Source: Pseudomonadota bacterium (GTDB taxonomy: Bacteria > Pseudomonadota > Alphaproteobacteria > Azospirillales > Azospirillaceae). Taken from it: a DNA stretch of 59,805 nt. The notes under the pieces were generated by a model, which worked only from the letters and a program-made list of their open reading frames with translations, did not search any database and was not told the origin of the DNA. Shown in pieces: positions 8,219 through 16,818 of this stretch (positions within the stretch are counted from its first letter, which is position 1; each line of letters starts with the position of its first letter). The DNA lies in contig JAEYPE010000240.1 in NCBI GenBank assembly GCA_023411035.1, positions 1 to 59,805 on the forward strand, given 5' to 3'. The translations under genes and the position numbers were made by a program.

Positions 8219-8971
8219 CTAGAACTGTGCCGCTTGGCCTTTGTTGTGGACGAAGGCATCCCGCGCCTTCTGGCTGTCCTCGTGCATGTACATCTCGAGG
8301 GTGAAGCCCTGTTCGAAGCGGTAGCCGAGGCAGGGGTCGGCCGCCTCCAACCCGTTCAGCGCCTGTTTGGCCAGCGTCAGCGCGGTGCGGCTCTTGGCGG
8401 CAATGACGGCGCAGAAGGCGCGCGCCTCGTCGAGCAGCCGGTCGGGCGCCACGACCTTCTCGACCGCGCCCAGGCGGTACGCCTCCTCAACCGTGACGCG
8501 GCCGCCGGTGAAGAAGGCGGCGCGGACCTTGTGGAGGGGCAGCATGCGCGACATGAAGGCGGCCCCGCCCATGGCGCCGCGGTCGATCTCCGGCAGCGAG
8601 AAGTATGCGCCCTCGGCGCCGATCAGCGCGTCCGACGCGCCGGCGATGTTGACGCCGCCGCCGATGACGAAGCCGTGCAGGGCCGAGACCACCGGCACCG
8701 GGCAGTGGCGGATCGCCTTGAAGGTCAGGTAATTGTCGCGGTTCAGCTTGACGATGCGCTCCGGGTGGGCCTGCATCTCCTTGATGTCGACGCCGCCGCA
8801 GAAGCCCTTGCCCTTGGCGTGGATCAGCACGCAACGCACGGACTCGTCGGCGCCGGCCTGCTCGACGAGGCGCGGGATCAGCTCCCAGCCGGTGGTGTCG
8901 AACGCGTTGACCGGCGGCCAGTCGAAGACGATCTCCGCAACGCGGTCATGGATGTCAAGCGTGATCGGCAT
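8219..8971 (-). CDS. echA20: Crotonase-family ring hydrolase EchA20
   Basis: Crotonase fold, 250 residues. MPITLDIHDRVAEIVFDWPPVNAF, the oxyanion-hole segments GKGFCGGVDIKEMQ and GFVIGGGVNIAGASDALIG, and the ending YRFEQGFTLEMYMHEDSQKARDAFV. The KGFxxGVDIKEMQ and SYRxEQGFTxE elements are those I remember for mycobacterial EchA20, which hydrolyses one ring of the HIP-CoA-derived dione so that IpdAB can open the other. The synteny, next to ipdC and ipdAB, supports this strongly. The start overlaps the ipdC 3' end by 17 bp, indicating coupled translation. Confidence 0.88.
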   Translation of the reverse strand: MPITLDIHDRVAEIVFDWPPVNAFDTTGWELIPRLVEQAGADESVRCVLIHAKGKGFCGGVDIKEMQAHPERIVKLNRDNYLTFKAIRHCPVPVVSALHGFVIGGGVNIAGASDALIGAEGAYFSLPEIDRGAMGGAAFMSRMLPLHKVRAAFFTGGRVTVEEAYRLGAVEKVVAPDRLLDEARAFCAVIAAKSRTALTLAKQALNGLEAADPCLGYRFEQGFTLEMYMHEDSQKARDAFVHNKGQAAQF

Positions 8972-10064
8972 GGAGCGTCCTCGTGGCGGGAAGGGCGTCA
9001 GGGTCGGCCAGCGCGGTCAGGCGCTGGCGGGCTTCGGCGACGATGCGCTCGACCAGGTCGCGGCAGGTTGGAATCTCGGTGATGCGGCCGCCGACGACGC
9101 CGGTCGCCATGACCCCCTCGTCGGGCTTGCCCTCGACCACCGCCTTCTGGATCAGCATGGGGGCGCTGGCGGCCATCATCGCCTGCTGCAGCGTCAGCCC
9201 GCCGTGCCCGGTCATGCCGCGCACGGAGCGGAGCAGGTCGCCCCAGCCGGCGCCGGTCTGGCGCTTCATGGCGAGGCCGCTCTCGATGGCGCGCAGCCAC
9301 ATGCCGAGGCGGCCGGAGCGCTCGATGCGGTCCATCAGCGGCGTGCGCACCATGCGCTGGGGCAGGCCGTCCAGCTTGGTGGTGAGCACGATGGCGTCGG
9401 TGGTCGCCTTCAGATAGCGCTCCTTGCTGGCCGTCGGCACGGGACTCTCGGCGGTCAGCAGGAAACGGGTGCCCATGGCGATGCCCACCGCGCCGTAGGC
9501 CAGCGCCGCGGCCAAGCCGCGGCCGTCGGCGAAGCCGCCGGAGGCGATGACCGGGATTTTCACCGCGTCCAGCACCTGCGGCAGCAGGACCGTGGTGGGG
9601 ACCGAGCCGGTGTGGCCGCCGCCCTCGCCGCCCTGGACGTTGACCATGTCGACGCCCAGCTCCGCCATCTTCTGCGCGTGCTTGACGGCGCCGACGGTCG
9701 GCACGCACAGGATGCCGGCGTCGCGGAAGCGGGCAATCATCCTGGCATCCGGCCCGCGCCCGAAGCTTACCGCGCGGATCTGCTCCCGGTTGGCGATGAT
9801 GACGTCCACGATCTCCGCCGCGCCGGGCTGGAACATGTGGAAGTTCACGCCGAACGGCTTCGTGGTCATCCGGCGGACGGCGGCGATCTTCGTCCGCGCT
9901 TCCTGCGGGGTCATCACCGCCGCGCCCAGGAAGCCGAAGGCCCCGGCCTCGCACGAGGCGGCGACCAGCGGCGGCTCGGCGACCCAGCCCATGGCCGTTT
10001 GGATGATCGGGTAGCGGCAGCCGAGCCGATCGACCATGATCGTATGCAACGGGTCGCGCGCCAT
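8955..10064 (-). CDS. ipdC: IpdC-like flavin oxidoreductase (nitronate monooxygenase family)
   Basis: FMN-binding TIM-barrel protein of the 2-nitropropane dioxygenase family, 369 residues. Landmarks: YPIIQTAMGWVAEPPLVAASCEAGAFGFLG at the N terminus, PFGVNFHMFQPGA, VNVQGGEGGGHTG (phosphate and flavin binding), IASGGFADGRGLAAALAYGAVGIAMGTRFL. In steroid degraders the family member next to ipdAB is IpdC, an oxidoreductase of the HIP pathway that acts on a hydroxylated enone-type CoA ester; this position between ipdAB and echA20 supports that role. It overlaps echA20 by 17 bp and starts four bases after the long crotonase gene. Confidence 0.85.
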   Translation of the reverse strand: MARDPLHTIMVDRLGCRYPIIQTAMGWVAEPPLVAASCEAGAFGFLGAAVMTPQEARTKIAAVRRMTTKPFGVNFHMFQPGAAEIVDVIIANREQIRAVSFGRGPDARMIARFRDAGILCVPTVGAVKHAQKMAELGVDMVNVQGGEGGGHTGSVPTTVLLPQVLDAVKIPVIASGGFADGRGLAAALAYGAVGIAMGTRFLLTAESPVPTASKERYLKATTDAIVLTTKLDGLPQRMVRTPLMDRIERSGRLGMWLRAIESGLAMKRQTGAGWGDLLRSVRGMTGHGGLTLQQAMMAASAPMLIQKAVVEGKPDEGVMATGVVGGRITEIPTCRDLVERIVAEARQRLTALADPDALPATRTLHADHA

Positions 10065-10068
10065 CCGC

Positions 10069-10965
10069 TCAGCCCTCCCCGGCCTGGGCCTTGTTGGCCG
10101 ACGCCATCGACTTGGCGTCGAGGCCGCCCAGGCTGTTGGTCGAGGTCAGGTCGTTCTGGGCGTGGGCGAAGTGGTGCATGTGGAACACCGCGTCCATCGC
10201 CGTCCGCTTGCCGCGCAGGTCCTCGACATGGTTGAGGGCCTGCTTGGTCAACCAGTTGCCAAGGCGCGGGCGCGAGGCCAGTTCGGCGGCGACGGCGCGC
10301 ACCTCTTCCTCCAGCCGCTCGCGCGGCACCAGACGGTTGACCATGCCGAATTCGTAGGCGCGCTTGGCCGGCATGCGCTCGCCCAGCAGGATGAACCCCT
10401 TGGCGATGCGCGGCGGCAGCTCGAAGCCGTGCGCGAAGTACTCGACGCCGGGAATGCCCATGCGGCCGACCGGGTCCTGGAAGAACGCATCCTCGGACGC
10501 GATGATCAGGTCGCACACCCAGGCCAGCATCAGCCCGCCAGCCACGCAGGCTCCCTGCACCATGGCGATGGTCGGCTTGGGCACATCGCGCCAGCGGCGG
10601 CACATGCCCAGGTAGACCTCCTGCTCGCGGGTGTAGAGCAGCTCCGCGGCCGGCTTGTTGACGTGGTCGGGGTAGAGCAGCTTGCGGTCGAACGAGCTGT
10701 GCAGATCGCGGCCCGGTGTGCCGATGTCGTGGCCGGCAGAGAAGTGCTTGCCCTCGCCCTTCAGCACGATGACGCGGATGGCGTCGTCGTCGACGGCGCG
10801 CCGGAAGGCGGCGTCGAGCGCGTAGGTCATCTGCGAGTTCTGGGCGTTGTTGAAGGTCGGGCGATCCATGATCACCCAGGCGATCGGCCCCTCGGTCTCG
10901 TAGCGGACCGGGGTGTCGGTCTCGTAGGTGGGCTGGACGTTCTTGGGTTCGACGAGATCGTTCAT
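10069..10965 (-). CDS. Enoyl-CoA hydratase/isomerase family protein (long form)
   Basis: Crotonase-family protein of 298 residues, longer than the usual 260. Core motifs: PIAWVIMDRPTFNNAQNSQM, GEGKHFSAGHDIGTPGRD (first oxyanion loop) and MVQGACVAGGLMLAWVCDLIIASEDAFFQDP (second). The insertion after the first loop, with the DLHSSFDRKLLYPDHVNKPAAELLYTREQ region, accounts for the extra length. The start at 10965 has AGGCTGG upstream; an ATG at 10977 overlapping the ipdB stop as ATGA would add four residues. It probably hydrates an enoyl-CoA of the C/D-ring or side-chain pathway; the exact substrate cannot be read. Confidence 0.83.
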   Translation of the reverse strand: MNDLVEPKNVQPTYETDTPVRYETEGPIAWVIMDRPTFNNAQNSQMTYALDAAFRRAVDDDAIRVIVLKGEGKHFSAGHDIGTPGRDLHSSFDRKLLYPDHVNKPAAELLYTREQEVYLGMCRRWRDVPKPTIAMVQGACVAGGLMLAWVCDLIIASEDAFFQDPVGRMGIPGVEYFAHGFELPPRIAKGFILLGERMPAKRAYEFGMVNRLVPRERLEEEVRAVAAELASRPRLGNWLTKQALNHVEDLRGKRTAMDAVFHMHHFAHAQNDLTSTNSLGGLDAKSMASANKAQAGEG

Positions 10966-10973
10966 GGCCAGCC

Positions 10974-11771
10974 TCATGCAGCCCGGCGATCGCCGGGGGG
11001 ATCGCCCTTGAACACGGTCTTGCGCACGCCGTTGGGATCGAGCCTGGCGATCAGATCCAGCTGCTCGGCGGTGGGGGCGGGCGTGTTGGGAATGTGGTCG
11101 GGACGGACCAGCGGGAAGCCGGTGTTGTCCTGCACCTGCTCGAAGGTGACGCCCGGATGCAGGCTGACCACTCGGATGGCGTGATCCGGTCCGCCGAAGT
11201 CCAGCACCGCCAGCTCGGTGACGATGATACGCAGGTCGAGCCCGGCCGGCGGCTTGCCGTTCAGGTAGCGGGCCGGGTTGTAGCCGGCGCTGCACACGAA
11301 GTCGACCTCGCCCGGCACGAAGGCGCGGGTGGTGTGGGAGGCGAAGAAGAAGCTGTTGGGGTGATGGACCGAGTTGCCCGGGAAGCCGCGCGCGCCCAGC
11401 ATGGCCGACTTCGGCTTCGCATGGTCGCCGATGATGCTGATGTTGGTCTGGCCGTAGCGGTCGATCTGCACCGGCGCCACCATGGCGTGGCGCTTGCCGC
11501 CCCACAGCGTGGAGAACACGCGGTCGTAGGGCGACCAGCCCTCGATCTCCGGCTCCTGATCGCCGCGTGGCCCCGGCGGCACCGGCTCGGCGGTGTAGAA
11601 GCACTCGCCATCGGTGGTCTGCAGGGCGGGATTGAAGGTGGTCTTGGCCAGCGCGGTGCCGAGACGCGGCAGCGGCCCGATGCCGGTGGCCATCACTTCG
11701 CCCTCGTGGCGCCAGGCTTCCGCGGCGGCGACGATGACGAGTTCGGCCAAAGAGTAGTTGGGCGTAGTCAT
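10974..11771 (-). CDS. ipdB: IpdB, beta subunit of COCHEA-CoA hydrolase (CoA-transferase fold)
   Basis: CoA-transferase-like beta subunit, 265 residues, starting MTTPNYSLAELVIVAAAEAWRHEGEVMATGIGPLPRLG and containing RYGQTNISIIGD and GARGFPGNSVHHPNSFFF. IpdAB has the class I CoA-transferase fold but hydrolytically opens the last ring of the steroid CoA intermediate instead of transferring CoA. The identification rests on the family fold plus the pairing with ipdA (12 bp upstream) and the surrounding ipdC/echA20 genes. Its stop overlaps an alternative start of the following crotonase gene (ATGA). Confidence 0.88.
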   Translation of the reverse strand: MTTPNYSLAELVIVAAAEAWRHEGEVMATGIGPLPRLGTALAKTTFNPALQTTDGECFYTAEPVPPGPRGDQEPEIEGWSPYDRVFSTLWGGKRHAMVAPVQIDRYGQTNISIIGDHAKPKSAMLGARGFPGNSVHHPNSFFFASHTTRAFVPGEVDFVCSAGYNPARYLNGKPPAGLDLRIIVTELAVLDFGGPDHAIRVVSLHPGVTFEQVQDNTGFPLVRPDHIPNTPAPTAEQLDLIARLDPNGVRKTVFKGDPPGDRRAA

Positions 11772-11783
11772 GCTTCGCCTCGC

Positions 11784-12659
11784 TCAGTAGACGGGCTTGG
11801 GCAGTGCGGCGATGCGGTCGCGACCGCCCACGGCTTCCAGATAATGCTCGGGTGGCAGGTCGATGAAGGAGGCCCGGTAGGCGGCCCAAGCCTCGGCGGA
11901 GGAGGCGCTGTCGACGTAGGCCTTGAGGTGCTTCAGATCGAGCTGGTAGTCGGGGTCGGCGCTGGTCGGATGGGCGCCGAAGGGCGCTTCGGCCACGCCG
12001 GTGATCACGCTGCGTTCGCATAGGTTGAACCGGGCGTTCGTCCGCATGTCCAGCTCGGCCGTGGACACGATCTTCTCGGCGGTCACATAGACCTTATCGG
12101 CGGCGCGGGCGATCAGTTCATCGAACAGCGGGTCCGGGCTCAGCGTCAGGACGTTGCCGCGCTGGTCGGAACGGTGAACGTGCAGCAGCGCGGCGTCGAG
12201 CTTCAGCGCCGGCACGGCGACCATTTCCTCGCCGTCGTCGTAGGGGCTGCGCACCGTGCGGATCGCCGGCTGGCGGATGATGTCGGTGCCAACGCCGATG
12301 CGGGTGGGCAGGAACGGAACGCGCATGGCCGCGGCCCGCAGGCCGAGATGGAACATGCCTTCGTCCAGTTCCAGCACCTCCAGGCCGGCTTGCCGGGCGG
12401 CGCGGAAATGCGGGTCCAGCGGGTAATGGTCGAGCGAGACAAAGGCGAACACCAGCTTGCGGATCCGCCCGGCGGCGGCCAGCATGCCGACCTCGGGGCC
12501 GCCGTAGCTGACCACGGTCAGATCCTTGAGGCCGCTGCGCAGGATCGCCCGCACCAGCGCCATCGGCTTGCGCCGGGTCGCCCAGCCGCCGATGCCCAGG
12601 GTCATGCCGTCGGAGAGCCGGCCGACGATGTCGTCGATGGTCATGCGCTTGTCGAGCAT
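11784..12659 (-). CDS. ipdA: IpdA, alpha subunit of COCHEA-CoA hydrolase
   Basis: Alpha subunit of the CoA-transferase-like ring-opening hydrolase, 291 residues: MTIDDIVGRLSDGMTLGIGGWATRRKPMALVRAI, then VVSYGGPEVGML and HVHRSDQRGNVL. A glutamate in LELDEGMFHLGLRAAAM (about residue 100) is the probable counterpart of the catalytic IpdA glutamate (inference by position). The start at 12659 is four bases after the hsaC stop; a longer frame to 12695 would overlap hsaC. Works as a complex with IpdB to open the last carbocycle of ring C/D. Confidence 0.88.
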   Translation of the reverse strand: MLDKRMTIDDIVGRLSDGMTLGIGGWATRRKPMALVRAILRSGLKDLTVVSYGGPEVGMLAAAGRIRKLVFAFVSLDHYPLDPHFRAARQAGLEVLELDEGMFHLGLRAAAMRVPFLPTRIGVGTDIIRQPAIRTVRSPYDDGEEMVAVPALKLDAALLHVHRSDQRGNVLTLSPDPLFDELIARAADKVYVTAEKIVSTAELDMRTNARFNLCERSVITGVAEAPFGAHPTSADPDYQLDLKHLKAYVDSASSAEAWAAYRASFIDLPPEHYLEAVGGRDRIAALPKPVY

Positions 12660-12663
12660 GGGA

Positions 12664-13578
12664 TCAGCCCTCGCTTTCCGGACGAGCCCAGGCATGGCCC
12701 CAGTCGCTGACCGGCAGGCTGGTCGTCGGGATCCAGGTCTTCGGGTCGATCTGCAGGCCGTGGCAGCCGTATTCGATGTCGAAGCCGCTCGGGGAGCGCA
12801 TGTAGAAGGACAGCATCTTGTCGTTCACGTGCCGGCCCAAGGTGCTGGAGATGCGGACGTTGTTCTTCTGCGCGCGTTCGAGGGCACGGCCGACGTCGTC
12901 GACGGAGGCAACCTCGACCATCATGTGGACGAGACGCGACTCGTTGGGCGGGAGCTGGCCCAGCGCCAGGCTGTGGTGGCGGGCGTTCTCGGCGTGCAGG
13001 AACGCGAAGCCGACGCCGGGGTCGTCGTCGCCGCCAGCCAGGTAGAAGTGGCCGAGGTCCGTGTCGCCGAAGCCCAGCACGTCCTTGTAGAAGGCGTGGA
13101 CCTCGTCGAAGTTCAGGGCGGCCAGCACGACGTGCCCAAGGCCCATCTCGCCGGACTCGCCGGTTACGAAACGGCTGACACCGGCCGGCGACCGGAACGG
13201 AACGTAGTCGAGGAAACGGCCGTAGAAGATCTCCAGATCATAGCCGGCGGGATCGGACGAGCGCGCGAGCCCCGCCACCTGCCGCTCCTTGGCCTCGGCC
13301 GCGCTGGCCACTTCGACCGGGCGCCCGGCGGCCCGCAGACGCTCGATGGCGGCCCGGAACGCCTCCTCGTTGGCGAATTCCCAGCCGGGCTGCACGAACG
13401 CGTCGCGGTCGCCGCGCTGCACCCACAAGCGGAACGGACGGTCGTCCATGCGGAACAGGAGCACGTCGTCACGCGGTGAGGGAGCCGGCATCAGGCCCAC
13501 GATCTCGGTCGCAAAGCGCGACCACGCGTTCAGGTCGCGGGCCTCGATCACCACGTAGCCGAGCGATTTCACTCTCAT
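12664..13578 (-). CDS. hsaC: Extradiol dioxygenase for 3,4-DHSA, HsaC/TesB type
   Basis: Type I extradiol dioxygenase of the vicinal-oxygen-chelate superfamily, 304 residues in two VOC domains (about 1-135 and 145-285). Fe(II) ligands read as His149 (GLGHVVLAA), His218 (RLVHMMVE) and Glu269 (GFDIEYG); the second-shell His201/202 (ARHHSLAL) and a Tyr near 259 are also present. It cleaves the catechol ring A of 3,4-dihydroxy-9,10-seco-steroid to 4,9-DSHA. In other extradiol families the same architecture cleaves dihydroxybiphenyl; the neighbours ipdA, hsaA, hsaD and kstD decide for the steroid role. First gene of the 13.5 kb minus-strand operon, with a 173-bp gap upstream that could hold a promoter. 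Confidence 0.9.
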   Translation of the reverse strand: MRVKSLGYVVIEARDLNAWSRFATEIVGLMPAPSPRDDVLLFRMDDRPFRLWVQRGDRDAFVQPGWEFANEEAFRAAIERLRAAGRPVEVASAAEAKERQVAGLARSSDPAGYDLEIFYGRFLDYVPFRSPAGVSRFVTGESGEMGLGHVVLAALNFDEVHAFYKDVLGFGDTDLGHFYLAGGDDDPGVGFAFLHAENARHHSLALGQLPPNESRLVHMMVEVASVDDVGRALERAQKNNVRISSTLGRHVNDKMLSFYMRSPSGFDIEYGCHGLQIDPKTWIPTTSLPVSDWGHAWARPESEG

Positions 13579-13751
13579 CAGGCGCGCTCCTTTCCCCTTG
13601 TTCCGGCCGCCTCCCGCTCCGCTGGCTGCGCGAATGCGGCATCAAGGGGCCTGTTTTCTCTGCATATGCGCTATTCATACACGGAGTCTCAGCGCAAATC
13701 CACTATAAACTGCGCGGCCGGCGTGGCTTCGCGTTTCTGCGGCGCCGGTTC

Positions 13752-14549
13752 TCAACGCAGATCGCGGGCATGCGCCTTCACAAGCTCCAGAAACAGGGGG
13801 CGCTCGCCGCCACCATCCACGGCCAGCTGTGCGCCGCTGACGTAAGCGGCAAGCGGCGAGGCGAGGTACAGCGCGGCCGCGGCCACGTCGCGGCCGCGCC
13901 CCATCCGATGGAGGGGCAGGGAAGCGGCGATCGCGTCGCGCGCCGCGGCGGTACCGTAGGTCTCCTCGGGATTCTCCGTCTCGATCAGGCCGACGACGAT
14001 GGCGTTGACGCGGATCCGCGGGCCCCACTCCTGCGCCAGACTCTGGGTCAGGCTGAGCAGTCCGGCCTTGGCGGCGCCGTAGATGGCTGTTCCCGGCGAC
14101 GGCCGGATGGCCGAGACGCTGGCGACGTTGATGATGCTGCCGCCCTCCTCCTGTGCCGCCATCACGCGGTGCGCCGCTTGCGACACGTGCAGGGGGGCCA
14201 GCAGGTTCAGTTTCAGGATCGCTTCGGAGAAGCGCGGGGAGGCCGTGGCGGCGTCGGCCTGCGGCGAGCCGCCGGCGTTGTTGACCACGATGTCCAGGCG
14301 GGCATGGCGCTCGGCCACCGACTCGACAAAGGCACGGGCCTGCTCGGCGTCGCGGATATCGCATGCGTGGAAGCTGGCGGTTCGGCCGCCCGCACAGGGA
14401 AGAGTCTCCGGCTCGCGGCGGCCGCAGACGGCGACCTCGCACCCGGCCTCCAGGAAGGTTTCGGCGATGGCGCGGCCAATGCCGCGCGTTCCTCCGGTGA
14501 CGATCGCGGTGCGGCCGGGCAGGGGAATCAGGGGCGGTGAATCGGACAT
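13752..14549 (-). CDS. SDR family oxidoreductase
   Basis: Classical SDR of 265 residues: TGGTRGIGRAIAETFLEAG (cofactor loop near residues 19-26), VNNAGGSPQAD, and YGAAKAGLLSLTQSLAQEWG with catalytic Tyr and Lys, ending VDGGGERPLFLELVKAHARDLR. Substrate unknown; in this setting a steroid hydroxyl or 3-hydroxyacyl-CoA is likely. The ATG at 14549 was chosen over an upstream one at 14582 because the SDR fold begins there and GCCAGGAGTTC lies in front. It is transcribed divergently from hsaA and reads toward hsaC, 173 bp away, so it could be the promoter-proximal gene of the long operon. Confidence 0.83.
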   Translation of the reverse strand: MSDSPPLIPLPGRTAIVTGGTRGIGRAIAETFLEAGCEVAVCGRREPETLPCAGGRTASFHACDIRDAEQARAFVESVAERHARLDIVVNNAGGSPQADAATASPRFSEAILKLNLLAPLHVSQAAHRVMAAQEEGGSIINVASVSAIRPSPGTAIYGAAKAGLLSLTQSLAQEWGPRIRVNAIVVGLIETENPEETYGTAAARDAIAASLPLHRMGRGRDVAAAALYLASPLAAYVSGAQLAVDGGGERPLFLELVKAHARDLR

Positions 14550-14721
14550 GGCGAACTCCTGGCGGGGATGGTTGTATTGCAATGCAAAAATAGAGGAGAA
14601 ATATGCATTTCAATGGAAAATGCTTGATGAATAGCTAATCTGCGCAGATAATTGTGCCACATCCTACGAAGGATGCTACGCCCCGACGGGCATGCGTCCC
14701 CTCAATCAAGGAGTCCCGACC
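14550..14721. promoter_or_regulatory. Divergent promoter region between SDR and hsaA, with inverted repeat
   Basis: Locally AT-rich spacer between genes leaving in both directions. It contains an imperfect inverted repeat, ATTGCAATGCA (14576-14586) and TGCATTTCAAT (14604-14614), 10 of 11 positions matching with a 17-bp spacer, and a short palindrome TCTGCGCAGA near 14639. These are candidate regulator sites; which regulator is unknown, but the two Lrp-type genes downstream of hsaE are candidates. AAGGAG at 14709-14714 sets the hsaA GTG start. Confidence 0.45.
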
Positions 14722-15954
14722 GTGGCCACGACAAGCGCGCTTCCCCCCCTTCCGTTGTCCAAGCGTCCGGCGCCGCCGACGGACGTCACACCCGAAGAGC
14801 TGATTGCGCGCGCGCGCGCCATGTTCCCGACGTTGCGGGCGCGGGCGGCGCGCACCGTCGCCGAGCGTTGCGTCCCGGCGGAGACCATCGCCGAGATGCA
14901 GGAGGCCGGGTTCTTCCGCATCCTTCAGCCGCGGCGCTGGGGCGGCTACGAGATGCACCCCAACGTCTTCTTCGAGGTGCAGAAGGCGGTGGCGCACGGC
15001 TGCATGTCGTCGGGCTGGGTGCTGGGCGTGGTCGGCGGCCATCCCTACGAGGTCGCGCTGTTCCCGGACCAGGCGCAACGCGACGTCTGGGGCGAGGACC
15101 AGAGCATTCTCGTCTCCTCCTCCTACCAGCCCGTCGGCAAGGTGGAACGGGTGGAGGGCGGCTACCTTCTGAGCGGCCACTGGGGCTTTTCGAGCGGCTG
15201 CGACCACTGCCAGTGGGTGCTGCTCGGCGCCGTCATCCCGCCGGAGAAGGAGGGCGACGCGCCCGACATGCGCACCTTCCTGGTGCCGCGCGCCGACTAC
15301 GAGATCGTCGACGGATGGACCGTGTTCGGCCTGCAGGGGACCGGCAGCCAGGACATCGTGGTGAAGCGCGCCTTCGTTCCCGAGCACAGGACGCACAAGG
15401 CGTCGGACGGGTTTCTGTGCACCAACCCCGGCCAGATCGAGAATGCGGCACCGCTGTTCCGCCTGCCCTGGGCGCAGCTGTTCCTGCGCCTGGTCTCGAC
15501 CTCGGCGCTCGGCGGCACGCGCACCGCGATCGAAGCGGCCATCGGCATCATGAAGGAGCGCGTGTCGACCAACACCGGAAAGGTGTCCAAGGCGGACCCC
15601 CTGCTGCTCAACGCCATCGCCCGCGCGTACGCGCAGCTCGACGAAATGGAGGCGGTGCTGCGACGGAACATGGACGACATGCTCGCCCACGCCGAGGGCG
15701 GCGAGGAGGTGCCGATGACGAAGCGCACGCTCTACCGCTACCAGTCGGCCAGCGTGGTGCGCCGTTGCGCCGCCCTGGTGGACGATCTGCTGCCGATGCT
15801 TGGCGGCCGGGCGATCTACATGTCGAGCCCGATCATCCAGCCCTGGCTCGACCTCATGGCCGCGCGGGCGCACGTCGCCAACGACCCGAACAACTTCGGC
15901 CCCGACCTGACAAACGGGTTGCTGGGCGACGCGCCGGCGTTCAAATTCCTCTGA
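14722..15954 (+). CDS. hsaA: Flavin-dependent 3-HSA monooxygenase, HsaA/TesA2 type
   Basis: Acyl-CoA-dehydrogenase-fold flavin monooxygenase (oxygenase component), about 410 residues: AGFFRILQPRRWGGYE, GCMSSGWVLGVVGGHP, GHWGFSSGCDHCQWVLLGA, GLQGTGSQDIVVK and a C-terminal helical segment ending GDAPAFKFL. HsaA hydroxylates the phenolic ring A of 3-HSA at C4 to give the catechol cleaved by HsaC. I chose GTG 14722 because AAGGAG stands eight bases before it, while the in-frame ATG at 14692 has no ribosome site. The partner flavin reductase HsaB is not in the window, so reduced flavin must come from elsewhere. First gene of hsaADE, which continues 27 bp later. Confidence 0.88.
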   Translation: MATTSALPPLPLSKRPAPPTDVTPEELIARARAMFPTLRARAARTVAERCVPAETIAEMQEAGFFRILQPRRWGGYEMHPNVFFEVQKAVAHGCMSSGWVLGVVGGHPYEVALFPDQAQRDVWGEDQSILVSSSYQPVGKVERVEGGYLLSGHWGFSSGCDHCQWVLLGAVIPPEKEGDAPDMRTFLVPRADYEIVDGWTVFGLQGTGSQDIVVKRAFVPEHRTHKASDGFLCTNPGQIENAAPLFRLPWAQLFLRLVSTSALGGTRTAIEAAIGIMKERVSTNTGKVSKADPLLLNAIARAYAQLDEMEAVLRRNMDDMLAHAEGGEEVPMTKRTLYRYQSASVVRRCAALVDDLLPMLGGRAIYMSSPIIQPWLDLMAARAHVANDPNNFGPDLTNGLLGDAPAFKFL

Positions 15955-15981
15955 GTGCGGCGGACGAAAGGACGACGACCA

Positions 15982-16818
15982 ATGGTCAAGGCTGCGCTCA
16001 AGACGGCCCGGCACCGCCTCCGGTCCGGGTACGAGATCTGCATCAACGAGGCGGGCGCGGGGCCGGCTGTCGTGTTCATCCATGGCAGCGGTCCCGGGGC
16101 CAGCGGAGCCTCCAACTTCCGCCAGAACATCGACGCCTTCGTCGCGGCGGGCTTCCGGGTGATCCTGCCCGACCTGATCGGCTATGGCGCCTCGTCGAAG
16201 CCGGAAGGCGTCGACTACACGCTCGCGCTGTTCACCGACACGCTCCACGAGGCGCTGGTCGCGCACGGTGTGGACCAAGCGACGCTGGTGGGCAATTCCC
16301 TGGGCGGGGGCATCGCTATCCAGATGGCGCTGGACCACCCGGCGTTCGTCGACCGGCTGATCCTAATGTCGCCCGGCTGCATCGAGGAGCGCGAGGTCTA
16401 TTTCGGAATGCCCGGAATCGCGAAGATGGTGAGCGACTTCGGCGGCCCCGACTTCACCATCGAGGACCAGCGCCGCCTCGTCACCAACCTCGTCTACGAT
16501 CCGGTGCACGTCACGGACGAGCTGGTCGCCGAGCGCTTCGCCGTCGCCCGCACCCAGCCCAAGGACGTGCTGTCCCGCATGCGCACCCCGAACCTGGCGC
16601 CGCGCCTGGGCGAGCTGCGCATGCCGATCCTCGGCTTCTGGGGCTTGCAGGACCAGTTCCTGCCGGAGAGCGGCGCCAAGCGCTTCCTGGAGGCCTGTCC
16701 GGATGCCCGCTTCCTGACCTTCAACAAGGTCGGCCACTGGGTGCAGGTCGAACGCGCGGAGGAGTTCAACCGCTACTCCGTCGATTTCCTCAGAACTTTC
16801 GAAGGCGCACGCGCATGA
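15982..16818 (+). CDS. hsaD: Meta-cleavage product hydrolase HsaD/TesD
   Basis: Alpha/beta hydrolase of 278 residues that splits the carbon-carbon bond of 4,9-DSHA into HIP (DOHNAA) and 2-hydroxyhexa-2,4-dienoate. Oxyanion region VFIHGSGPGASGASNF, nucleophile elbow GNSLGGG with Ser106, acid in GLQDQFLP, and His252 in VGHWVQVERAEEF: the usual MCP-hydrolase triad. The ATG at 15982 has AAAGGA upstream. The stop overlaps the hsaE start as ATGA, so translation is coupled. Neighbours hsaA and hsaE make the steroid assignment firm compared with BphD-type hydrolases. Confidence 0.9.
   Translation: MVKAALKTARHRLRSGYEICINEAGAGPAVVFIHGSGPGASGASNFRQNIDAFVAAGFRVILPDLIGYGASSKPEGVDYTLALFTDTLHEALVAHGVDQATLVGNSLGGGIAIQMALDHPAFVDRLILMSPGCIEEREVYFGMPGIAKMVSDFGGPDFTIEDQRRLVTNLVYDPVHVTDELVAERFAVARTQPKDVLSRMRTPNLAPRLGELRMPILGFWGLQDQFLPESGAKRFLEACPDARFLTFNKVGHWVQVERAEEFNRYSVDFLRTFEGARA

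Noticed and set aside
14635..16338. Open frame of 567 codons on the minus strand
   Set aside because: Antisense to hsaA and hsaD, whose family motifs decide the coding strand.
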